From Betaproteobacteria bacterium (GTDB taxonomy: Bacteria; Pseudomonadota; Gammaproteobacteria; Burkholderiales; Rhodocyclaceae): DNA of 64,000 nt. The stretch lies in the NCBI GenBank assembly GCA_016709965.1, contig JADJLT010000004.1:1-64000 (forward strand). Reading direction: 5' to 3'. The translations under genes and the position numbers were made by a program. Under the pieces are notes generated by a model. The model was not told where the DNA came from. It saw nothing but the letters and a program-made list of their open reading frames with translations, and did no database searches. This document shows positions 25,859-33,273 of this stretch, in pieces; position 1 is the stretch's first letter, and the number at the start of each line of letters is the position of its first letter.

Positions 25859-26341
25859 ATGAGTGACTTGGCACCTGTCATCCTTGGAGATGAATTTTTC
25901 ATGCGTGAAGCCATGTCGCTGGCGCGTGCCGCGGAGTGCCTTGGTGAAGTGCCGGTAGGCGCTGTCGTCGTCCTCAATGGTGCGATTGTTGGCCGCGGTT
26001 TCAACTCGCCCATCGGTGAGAGTGACCCGACTGCTCATGCCGAAATCGCTGCACTGCGCGACGCTGCACGTGTGCTGGGCAACTATCGTTTGCCGGGCTG
26101 TGAGTTGTTCGTGACGCTGGAACCCTGCGCGATGTGCGCAGGAGCGATCATGCATGCGCGAATCAGCCGCGTCATTTATGGGGCGCGCGATGCCAAGACA
26201 GGGGTGCATGGCAGCGTCGTCGATCTATTTGGCGTTGAACGACTGAATCACCACGCCACCGTCGAGGGTGGCGTTCTCGCTGACGAGTGCAGTGCCATGC
26301 TATCCGCTTTTTTTGCGGGACGCCGCAAAAAATCGTCATGA
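25859..26341 (+). CDS. tadA: tRNA adenosine-34 deaminase TadA
   Basis: A 160-residue zinc deaminase converting A34 of tRNA-Arg(ACG) to inosine. Motifs are TAHAEIAAL (zinc His and proton-shuttle Glu) and LEPCAMCAGAI (zinc Cys pair). Start MSDLAPVIL follows an AGGTG site. An in-frame ATG 36 bases upstream lacks a good site, and MREAMSLAR at 25901 is another option. The stop overlaps the next start (ATGA). Confidence 0.93.
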   Translation: MSDLAPVILGDEFFMREAMSLARAAECLGEVPVGAVVVLNGAIVGRGFNSPIGESDPTAHAEIAALRDAARVLGNYRLPGCELFVTLEPCAMCAGAIMHARISRVIYGARDAKTGVHGSVVDLFGVERLNHHATVEGGVLADECSAMLSAFFAGRRKKSS

Positions 26342-26820
26342 AGCTGCATATTTCAGTGGCACGGCAAGCAATGGCCGTCTTTGACGATCAGGGCAGGGTT
26401 GTTCGCGAGTATCCGGTGTCCACCGCTTTGGCAGGGGTTGGCGAGGTGTTCGGCAGTTTTCAGACGCCGCGCGGGCATCACGTTATTCGGGCAAAAATTG
26501 GCGCCGGGCTGCCTGAAAACACCGTCTTCGTACGTCGCCGTCCGACCGGCGAGATCTGGTCGCCAGAGCTGGGTGAGGCTTTCCCCGGTCGTGACTGGAT
26601 TTTGACGCGCATTCTTTGGCTTTCCGGTTGCGAGCCGGGTTGTAATCGGCTGGGCTGTGTCGATACGATGCGACGTTACATTTACATTCACGGCAGTCCG
26701 GATTCTGCGGAAATGGGTCTGCCGGGTTCGCATGGCTGCGTGCGCATGCGCAACGCTGATATTGTCGAGCTATTCGATCTCGTGCCGAATTATTCGGAAG
26801 TAGAGATCACCGAAGACTGA
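26338..26820 (+). CDS. L,D-transpeptidase (YkuD domain)
   Basis: A 160-residue, single-domain YkuD protein. The catalytic signature IHGSPD...GSHGCVRM, with the active cysteine, lies near residues 120-142. Such enzymes cross-link peptidoglycan or attach lipoproteins to it. No signal peptide is evident, unusual for a periplasmic enzyme, although relatives of this short type often lack one. It is translationally coupled to tadA. Its last 31 bases overlap the convergent NRDE gene. Confidence 0.88.
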   Translation: MKLHISVARQAMAVFDDQGRVVREYPVSTALAGVGEVFGSFQTPRGHHVIRAKIGAGLPENTVFVRRRPTGEIWSPELGEAFPGRDWILTRILWLSGCEPGCNRLGCVDTMRRYIYIHGSPDSAEMGLPGSHGCVRMRNADIVELFDLVPNYSEVEITED

Positions 26821-27539
26821 AGGGGCTGGCCATTTGGGCCAAAGCTGTTTTCGTGCACGGTGACGACGCCATCAGCACGCTGCCAGGCCAGCGTTGAGGC
26901 GCGGGTGCCGTAGGTTTCCGATTTAACAAAAATGGCCGATAACAGGCGTTCCCATTCGAGTGAAACGCCGGTACTCGGCAAGCTCTCGTCGGCGATGATC
27001 GACGCGTCACCCAGTAGTTCAAAAAAAGCCGACTCATCGGGTAGCTTGATCAGTGCCTCAGAGAAATTCTCGCGAGCGGCCAGCAGTTTGGGCCAGGGAG
27101 TGTCGAGCCGGTAATTGGAGAGTCCGTAAATGCCCGGGGAAAGTGCGCGTGCCTCGCCATCGCGATTGGAAAAATAGGCCAGCGATTCACCGTCTGCCAT
27201 CAACAGATTGAAACCGGAATACCGCCTGCCATCGATGGTTGAGGCGTAATCAAGCGCTGATAAGCAGGACTGCAGAAAGTTTCGTGTCAGTGCGCCTCGC
27301 GACAGATCACCGGCTGCCATGCCGGGTTCGCGGACGTTGGTGATTGCTGCAAATCTCCCGGCTTCGCTGATACCCAGCCATGTGCCACCCGCTTCAAGAT
27401 CAAGTCCGCCCATGATCTCCGGTGCATCTGGCCAGCGAGAGAGTTGTGCCGTCGGCCGGGCATAAAACTCGTCGCGATTGGCGGCGACGACCAGCGGGTA
27501 ATCCGGATGAACCCGCCAGCCGACGATGATCAGACACAT
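26790..27539 (-). CDS. NRDE family protein (TANGO2-like, DUF833)
   Basis: A 249-residue protein beginning MCLIIVGWRVHPDYPLVVAANRDE, with the namesake NRDE motif at residues 21-24 and GGTWLGISEAGRFAAITNVRE further on. Eukaryotic TANGO2 is linked to heme and lipid handling; the bacterial role is not established. The mature N-terminus would be Cys2, as in Ntn-type hydrolases. The C-terminus overlaps the convergent transpeptidase gene. Confidence 0.9.
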   Translation of the reverse strand: MCLIIVGWRVHPDYPLVVAANRDEFYARPTAQLSRWPDAPEIMGGLDLEAGGTWLGISEAGRFAAITNVREPGMAAGDLSRGALTRNFLQSCLSALDYASTIDGRRYSGFNLLMADGESLAYFSNRDGEARALSPGIYGLSNYRLDTPWPKLLAARENFSEALIKLPDESAFFELLGDASIIADESLPSTGVSLEWERLLSAIFVKSETYGTRASTLAWQRADGVVTVHENSFGPNGQPLQSSVISTSE

Positions 27540-27540
27540 T

Positions 27541-27575
27541 TCATTTTTGGCCGTTTTTACGGGTTGACCGCAGCA
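27541..27575 (+). repeat. Dispersed GTTGACCGYAGCA repeat, copy C
   Basis: TCATTTTTGGCC...then core GTTGACCGCAGCA at 27563-27575. On the minus strand it supplies the last codons (AAVNP) and stop of ygfZ. Confidence 0.7.
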
Positions 27576-28573
27576 GCCGTCACCGTCGGGCCTTCCAGTG
27601 AGCCCAGGCGGATGTTGTCGGCAAAATTGCTCTGAACCACGGCCAGCGCTTCGTAACCACCCGCTGGCGATGGCGAAACGGTCATCACCATACCGCAGGA
27701 TTGGTCCGGGTTGTCAGGTGAATGCAGCACATCGCCTGCCTTGAGCGGCTGCTGACTGGTCAGGCGAAATAGGTGTCGCTTGACCTTGCCGAGGTACTGC
27801 GTGCGCGCCACGATTTCCTGGCCGGGATAGCAACCTTTGTGGAAACTGACTCCGCCTATCTTCTCGAAATCCGCCATTTGCGGCACAAACTCTTCTTTGG
27901 TGGCCAAGGTGACGAGAGGGAAAGCTGACTGAATATCGAGCCAGCGCCATGCCGGCAAGCCGGCAGGACGGGCCTTGACAGTCAATTTTTGCCATAGCGA
28001 GGCCATGGCAGACTCCGGCGCAACGACGACGAAACGGACGGCGTCGAGGCGAATGACAGTCGTCCCCTGGTGACTCGACGTGGCCATGGCGTCGGCCGGG
28101 CAGGGGAGTCCGGCATCCGCGAGGGCTTCTTCAGCCTGCGGGCCGGACAGGCCGAGCATGATCATGGTGTTGGTCAGATTGATGAGTTTGACTTTGGAGC
28201 GCAGCACGAACATTTGCAGGCGCTTTTGCGTGGCTTCCTGCAGATCGGCCGACAGACCGAGGAAATAACTTTCTCCCTGGCGCCATGCGATGAAGCTGGC
28301 TTGCATGCGACCTTTGGCGGTACACCAGCCAGCATGCTGTGCCTGATGGTCGGCCAGATGATTGATATCGCTGGTGAACTGGCTGTGCAGGAAAGCCTTG
28401 GCATCGTCACCTGTTGCCTCGATCAGGGCAAGGTGAGTGAGCGGAACGACAACGGTACGTTGCGTGGCCGCCAGCAATTCGCCGGTCGCATCGCCGAAGT
28501 TGAGAAGTTCAGCCGCATCGCTGTCGAAGACACCTTCGGTCGATTCCAGAAAGCTGCGCCAGTTGGGGTTCAT
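27557..28573 (-). CDS. ygfZ: Folate-binding protein YgfZ (iron-sulfur cluster repair)
   Basis: A 338-residue GcvT-like protein with the diagnostic KGCYPGQEIVARTQYLGKVKR (Cys of the YgfZ signature). YgfZ/IBA57 proteins use folate to help maintain [4Fe-4S] enzymes. Start MNPNWRSF is set by an AGGAG ribosome site. A dispersed repeat has replaced or extended the C-terminal tail. The neighbour mltG diverges from it. Confidence 0.92.
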   Translation of the reverse strand: MNPNWRSFLESTEGVFDSDAAELLNFGDATGELLAATQRTVVVPLTHLALIEATGDDAKAFLHSQFTSDINHLADHQAQHAGWCTAKGRMQASFIAWRQGESYFLGLSADLQEATQKRLQMFVLRSKVKLINLTNTMIMLGLSGPQAEEALADAGLPCPADAMATSSHQGTTVIRLDAVRFVVVAPESAMASLWQKLTVKARPAGLPAWRWLDIQSAFPLVTLATKEEFVPQMADFEKIGGVSFHKGCYPGQEIVARTQYLGKVKRHLFRLTSQQPLKAGDVLHSPDNPDQSCGMVMTVSPSPAGGYEALAVVQSNFADNIRLGSLEGPTVTAAAVNP

Positions 28574-28665
28574 GAGGGCTCCTGATTGGGTTTCGTTTAT
28601 TATATCGTTCGTTATAACGTGCTCGTTCCACACGGGCAAGACCTGCTTGCTCCACTCGAGTTCCC

Positions 28666-29661
28666 GTGCGCTTCCTCTCCAAACTGTTTTCCGTTGTTCT
28701 ATTGCTGCTCGCCGGCTTGGCAGGTGGCGTATGGTGGTGGGCAAATCAACCGCTCACCCTCAAAACTTCACCGCTCGACTTCAGGGTGACAGTTGGCAGT
28801 AGCCTGCGCTCTGCGATAGCGCAAATGCGCGAGGCCGGCATCAATGTCGATCCGACTTTTCTCGCCGCACTGGCTCGCTTCAACAGATCGGATACGGCCA
28901 TCAAGGCCGGTAGCTACGAGGTTAGCGAAGGCGTTACCCCCGTTCAACTGCTGGATAAACTGCTCAAAGGCAAGGTGACGCAAGGTGAATTGACTTTGGT
29001 GGAAGGCTGGACTTTCCGCCAATGGCGCGCCCGGATGGATAACCATCCCGATCTGAAGCACGACCTGCGTGGTTTGAGCGAAGCGCAGATTCTCGAGCGC
29101 ATGGGTCTCACTGCCGCCAGTCTTGAAGGCTTGCTGTTTCCGGATACTTATCTTTTCGACAAACAGTCCTCCGATCTCGAATTGCTGGCCCGTGCCAATC
29201 GCGCCATGCGGCGCAAGCTGGACAAGGAATGGGCGCAGCGTGCGGAGGGGCTTCCTTACAAAACCCCTGATGAAGCACTGATCATGGCTTCGATTGTCGA
29301 AAAGGAAACCGGACGCGAGTCTGATCGCAGTTTGGTTGCAGCGGTATTCGTCAATCGGTTACGCAAGGGCATGTTGCTGCAAACTGATCCAACGGTTATT
29401 TACGGCCTCGGCGAAGCATTTGATGGCAATCTCAGAAGGCGCGACCTGCTTGCCGACACTCCGTACAATACCTATTCGCGGCGTGGCTTGCCGCCAACGC
29501 CGATTGCCATGCCGGGGCAAGCTTCCATACACGCCGCGCTCAATCCGGCGCAAAGCGACGCGCTGTATTTTGTCGCACGTGGCGATGGCAGTAGTCACTT
29601 TTCGCAGACGCTGGATGAGCACAATAACGCAGTTAACAGATATCAAAGAGGTGGCAAGTGA
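28666..29661 (+). CDS. mltG: Endolytic murein transglycosylase MltG
   Basis: A 331-residue YceG-family protein starting at a GTG, with one N-terminal helix (LFSVVLLLLAGLAGGVWWW). The catalytic region reads IVEKETGRESDRSLVAAVF (catalytic Glu), LQTDPTVIYG and YNTYSRRGLPPTPI. It cuts nascent glycan strands and so sets their length. It is first in the mltG-tmk-holB operon, the usual order, and overlaps tmk by four bases. Confidence 0.95.
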   Translation: MRFLSKLFSVVLLLLAGLAGGVWWWANQPLTLKTSPLDFRVTVGSSLRSAIAQMREAGINVDPTFLAALARFNRSDTAIKAGSYEVSEGVTPVQLLDKLLKGKVTQGELTLVEGWTFRQWRARMDNHPDLKHDLRGLSEAQILERMGLTAASLEGLLFPDTYLFDKQSSDLELLARANRAMRRKLDKEWAQRAEGLPYKTPDEALIMASIVEKETGRESDRSLVAAVFVNRLRKGMLLQTDPTVIYGLGEAFDGNLRRRDLLADTPYNTYSRRGLPPTPIAMPGQASIHAALNPAQSDALYFVARGDGSSHFSQTLDEHNNAVNRYQRGGK

Positions 29662-30272
29662 AAGGTAAATTCATCACTTTCGAAGGTATTGACGGTGCCG
29701 GCAAGAGCAGCCATGTCGAATGGCTAGCTGAATTGCTGCGTTCACGAGGCATCGTGGTTCAGGTAACTCGCGAACCTGGTGGTACTGAACTGGGCGAAAA
29801 ATTGCGGACACTCCTGCTCAACGAGCCAATGCATCTGGAAACCGAAACCTTGCTGATGTTTGCGGCGCGTCGGGAGCATCTGGCTAAATTGATTGAGCCA
29901 GCGCTGGCTCGGGGTGAATGGGTAATCTGTGACCGCTTCAGCGATGCGACCTATGCCTATCAAGGTGGTGGTCGGGGGCTGGATAGGGCCAAGTTCCTGA
30001 TACTGGAACACTGGGTTCATGAACACCTGCAGCCGGATCTCACTCTGTTGTTCGACCTGCCGCTCGAGATAGCCCGCGAGCGGATCGTGCTGGCAAATCG
30101 TGTGCTCGATAAATTCGAACAGGAGCGGGTCGATTTCCATGAGCGTGTGCGTCAGGCGTATCTGGAAAGGGCACACACCAGCCCATCGAGAATGCGGGTG
30201 GTGAATGCAGATAGCACCCTCGATAATATTCGTAAACAACTTGATCAAATTGTCTCAATGATCTGTTTATGA
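29658..30272 (+). CDS. tmk: Thymidylate kinase
   Basis: A 204-residue P-loop kinase making dTDP from dTMP. It has FEGIDGAGKSSHVEWL (Walker A), VTREPGGTELGE (DRX/EPGG motif) and DRFSDATYAYQGGGR. It starts at a GTG overlapping mltG and overlaps holB by four bases, so translation is coupled. Confidence 0.96.
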   Translation: MKGKFITFEGIDGAGKSSHVEWLAELLRSRGIVVQVTREPGGTELGEKLRTLLLNEPMHLETETLLMFAARREHLAKLIEPALARGEWVICDRFSDATYAYQGGGRGLDRAKFLILEHWVHEHLQPDLTLLFDLPLEIARERIVLANRVLDKFEQERVDFHERVRQAYLERAHTSPSRMRVVNADSTLDNIRKQLDQIVSMICL

Positions 30273-31288
30273 ACATAATTGATCTCCATTCAAAGGTCTG
30301 GTCAGGTCTTCAGTCAAGGCGCAGCAAATTGCCTCATTCGCTGCTATTTATAGGGCAAAAGGGCTTGGGTAAATTTGAACTGGCCCGGCGATTTGCCGCC
30401 AGTCTGCTGTGCGAGTCGCCCACGATTGATGGTTTGCCATGCGGAAAATGCCTGGCCTGCAATTGGTTTGAGCAGGGAAATCATCCAGATTTTCGCTTGC
30501 TGCAACCCGATGCGCTCGGCGATGAAGCGGTGGTTGAGGATGGCAAGAAAAAGCCCAGTCAGCAAATCACTATCGATCAGGTGCGAGCGCTGGATGAGTT
30601 TTTTAACATTGGCACTCATCGCGGTGGCTTGCGGATTATTCTGGTTAATCCAACTGAAGCGATGAACAGAAATGCCGCGAACTCACTTCTTAAAACACTT
30701 GAAGAACCTGCTCCAGATACATTGTTTCTAATGGTTTCAAGTGAGCCAATGCGCTTGTTGCCAACCATCCGTAGTCGCTGCCAGGCTGTGCCGGTGCCGG
30801 TGCCAGCCACCAAGCTGGCACAAAAAGTATTGGCTGACGAAGGAGTGACTCAGCCGGAGCGTTGGCTGGCGATGGCAGGGGGGGCTCCCGGGTTGGCAAT
30901 GGAGTTGGCTGCTTCCGGGCAAGGTGCCTGGCTGGAGTTGCTGGCAACGCGCATGGGGCTTGGGCCAAATGGTGACCCGTTATCAATTGCGGCGGAGATG
31001 GAGAAATCCATTAAAGACAGCAAGGGTAAACTGACGCTAAAGCAAGTCGTTGAGGCCTTGCAAAAATGGTTGGTGGATTTGACGCTGGCCAGGAATGCGC
31101 TGCCTATCCGATATTTTCTGCCGCAACAATCCATTATTTCGGGCTTGGCTGATATGATTCCACCTGAACGCTTGATACATTTGTATCGGGCCTTGATCAC
31201 ACGCCGCCAAGAGGCAGAGCAACCGCTCAATGCACGTCTCTTCCTGGAAGGCATTCTTCTGGATTATCGAGCCCTGTTTGCCAATTGA
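30269..31288 (+). CDS. holB: DNA polymerase III subunit delta'
   Basis: A 339-residue AAA+ clamp-loader subunit. The zinc module is CESPTIDGLPCGKCLACNWF (about 49-68). The P-loop is degenerate (GQKGLGKFELA), as in delta', which does not hydrolyse ATP. The sensor region NAANSLLKTLEEPAPDTLFLMV contains the SRC-like arginine stretch further on (TIRSRCQAV). It is part of the replisome clamp loader. Confidence 0.95.
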   Translation: MNIIDLHSKVWSGLQSRRSKLPHSLLFIGQKGLGKFELARRFAASLLCESPTIDGLPCGKCLACNWFEQGNHPDFRLLQPDALGDEAVVEDGKKKPSQQITIDQVRALDEFFNIGTHRGGLRIILVNPTEAMNRNAANSLLKTLEEPAPDTLFLMVSSEPMRLLPTIRSRCQAVPVPVPATKLAQKVLADEGVTQPERWLAMAGGAPGLAMELAASGQGAWLELLATRMGLGPNGDPLSIAAEMEKSIKDSKGKLTLKQVVEALQKWLVDLTLARNALPIRYFLPQQSIISGLADMIPPERLIHLYRALITRRQEAEQPLNARLFLEGILLDYRALFAN

Positions 31289-31294
31289 TTAATA

Positions 31295-31657
31295 ATGAGT
31301 GAAGTAAAACCCGCTCCGCAGCGTCCCAGCGTTCTCTCGCTCAATATCAATTCAAAATCCGCCCTTTATGCGGCGTTTATGCCGCATCTGCGCAGTGGTG
31401 GCATTTTTATTCCAACGACTCGTGGCTACGGCATTGGTGATGAGGTATTTATGTTGCTGTCGCTGATGGATGATCCAGCCAAGCTGCCGATTGCAGGCAC
31501 TGTCGTCTGGATTACGCCGGCTGGCGCACAGAATGGCCGGGCGCAAGGCATTGGGGTCCATTTTAATAATGACGAAAGTGGCCAGGAAGCCCGCCGTAAG
31601 ATTGAAGGTTTGCTGGGTGGTGTGATGCAGTCTGCACGCCCAACCCATACGCTTTGA
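31295..31657 (+). CDS. PilZ domain protein
   Basis: A 120-residue PilZ protein of the type IV pilus type: RPSVLSLNINSKSALYAAFMP, then GGIFIPTTRGYGIGDEV and GTVVWITPAG. It lacks the RxxxR and (D/N)xSxxG motif that binds c-di-GMP, as do PilZ proteins that act in pilus biogenesis through PilB/FimX. It is six bases after holB in the same operon, the common arrangement in proteobacteria. Confidence 0.9.
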   Translation: MSEVKPAPQRPSVLSLNINSKSALYAAFMPHLRSGGIFIPTTRGYGIGDEVFMLLSLMDDPAKLPIAGTVVWITPAGAQNGRAQGIGVHFNNDESGQEARRKIEGLLGGVMQSARPTHTL

Positions 31658-31666
31658 TCGGCCTGC

Positions 31667-32440
31667 ATGCTGGTTGATTCTCACTGCCACCTTGATTTTC
31701 CCGATCTTGCAAATCGAATGCCTGATGTTTTGCAGCGTATGCAGGACAACGATGTTGGCGTGGCAGTTTGCATCGGGGTAAATCTTGAGGATTTTCCGAA
31801 CGTGCTCGCACTGGCTGAGCAACATGCGCAGCTATACGCGACTGTTGGCGTACATCCGGAATATACCGATGTTGAGGAGCCGGATGAGGCAAGGCTGGTT
31901 GCGCTGGCTAAACACCCCAAGGTAATTGCGATCGGCGAAACCGGCCTCGACTACTACTGGCATAAAGATCAGCCCGAGTGGCAGCGCGAACGATTCAGAA
32001 CTCATATCCGCGCGGCACGCCGTTGCAACAAGCCGCTGGTTGTGCACACGCGGGATTCCGCTGCAGATACGCTGCGCGTTCTCAAGGACGAGAGTGCAGA
32101 CGCGGTAGGCGGCGTCATGCATTGCTTTACGGAGAACTGGGAAATTGCCCGCTTGGCACTTGATCTCGGGTTTTACCTGTCATTTTCGGGCATCGTTACT
32201 TTCAAAAATGCGACGATCGTCAAGGATGTAGCTCAAAAGTGTCCGCTTGATCGCATTCTGGTAGAAACGGATTCGCCTTATCTGGCGCCGGTACCCTTCC
32301 GTGGCAAGCCCAACGAGCCTGCTTACGTGCGGCATGTTGCCGAAGAAATCGCCAAGCTGCGTTCAATTTCAATAGAGTCGGTTCATCAGGCTACGACCGA
32401 TAACTTCTATTCGCTGTTCCAACACGCAAGAAAATTATGA
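31667..32440 (+). CDS. TatD family metal-dependent deoxyribonuclease (YcfH-like)
   Basis: A 257-residue TIM-barrel hydrolase. It has MLVDSHCHLDFP (metal-binding HxH), AIGETGLDYYWHKD, VVHTRDSAADTL, VMHCFTENW and LVETDSPYLAPVP. TatD proteins are 3'-5' DNases or D-aminoacyl-tRNA hydrolase-like enzymes. It is the standard downstream neighbour of holB-pilZ and overlaps the ankyrin gene by four bases. Confidence 0.94.
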   Translation: MLVDSHCHLDFPDLANRMPDVLQRMQDNDVGVAVCIGVNLEDFPNVLALAEQHAQLYATVGVHPEYTDVEEPDEARLVALAKHPKVIAIGETGLDYYWHKDQPEWQRERFRTHIRAARRCNKPLVVHTRDSAADTLRVLKDESADAVGGVMHCFTENWEIARLALDLGFYLSFSGIVTFKNATIVKDVAQKCPLDRILVETDSPYLAPVPFRGKPNEPAYVRHVAEEIAKLRSISIESVHQATTDNFYSLFQHARKL

Positions 32441-33105
32441 AAATCATCAAAAAATCCCTGTTGACCGTAGCACTCGTGTTGGCCTTCCCTTTGATGGTCG
32501 GCGCAGCAACCTACGATGACCTGATCAATGCTGCCAAGATGGGTGATACGTCCGAACTGACCAAACTTGCTGGAAAAGGGGCGTCCGTTGATACAACGGA
32601 TATTGATGGTAATACGCTGTTGATGCTGGCAGCCCGTGATGGGCATGTTGAAACGGTTGATTTCCTTGTCAAGAACCACGCCAAGCTCAATGCACGCAAT
32701 GCAGCTGGAGATACGGCTTTGCGTTTGGCGGCCTTTCGCGGTCATCAGAAAGTGGTTGAGCTGCTGCTGGCGGGTGGCGCCGCAGTGAATATGCAAGGTT
32801 GGACTCCTCTTGCGTATGCCGCTTTCAGTGGTCATCTGGATATAGCCAGGCTATTGATCAAGGCCGGTGCTGATGTCAATCTGGCATCCGAGAATGGCAC
32901 GACTCCCCTGATTGCCGCATCGCGCGGCGGTCATCTTGATGTCGCGCGACTGTTGATTGCTACAAAGGCTGATCTGGGCCGTACGCTTGATAGTGGCGAA
33001 ACGGCACTTGATATTGCTTTGCGCTTCAACAATACCGATATTGCTGAATTGATTCAGAAGGCGGGCGGAAAATCGGGGAAGTCCGTGTCTATCGAAGTTA
33101 GATAG
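32437..33105 (+). CDS. Secreted ankyrin-repeat protein
   Basis: A 222-residue protein with a signal peptide (MKIIKKSLLTVALVLAFPLMVGA) followed by about five ankyrin repeats, e.g. DGNTLLMLAARDGHVETVDFL, AGDTALRLAAFRGHQKVVELLL, GWTPLAYAAFSGHLDIARLL and NGTTPLIAASRGGHLDVARLL. It is probably periplasmic and binds an unknown protein. The signal peptide codons LLTVA coincide with a copy of the dispersed GTTGACCGYAGCA repeat. Last gene of the mltG operon. Confidence 0.9.
   Translation: MKIIKKSLLTVALVLAFPLMVGAATYDDLINAAKMGDTSELTKLAGKGASVDTTDIDGNTLLMLAARDGHVETVDFLVKNHAKLNARNAAGDTALRLAAFRGHQKVVELLLAGGAAVNMQGWTPLAYAAFSGHLDIARLLIKAGADVNLASENGTTPLIAASRGGHLDVARLLIATKADLGRTLDSGETALDIALRFNNTDIAELIQKAGGKSGKSVSIEVR
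32447..32472 (+). repeat. Dispersed GTTGACCGYAGCA repeat, copy H (in coding sequence)
   Basis: AAAAAATCCCT followed by core GTTGACCGTAGCA (32460-32472), inside the signal peptide codons of the ankyrin protein. It matches the 3' two-thirds of the longer copies. Confidence 0.5.
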
Positions 33106-33273
33106 GGCGTGATGTATTTTTGCTGATTCCCACGCATGGTTCTTGGAATCGATTTGGGTTCGTGAAAAAGTGCATATCTGGTGAGTGTTACAGCTCAGTA
33201 GTATTGGATTTGGTAATTCAAGGGCGAGTCGCCCTGATTGCCACATTCCACTCAACTACGCGCAGTGACCATC

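Noticed and set aside
33221..33235. Hairpin AGGGCGAGTCGCCCT upstream of prsT
   Set aside because: Short, with a one-base to five-base loop and no T-run; not a convincing terminator.
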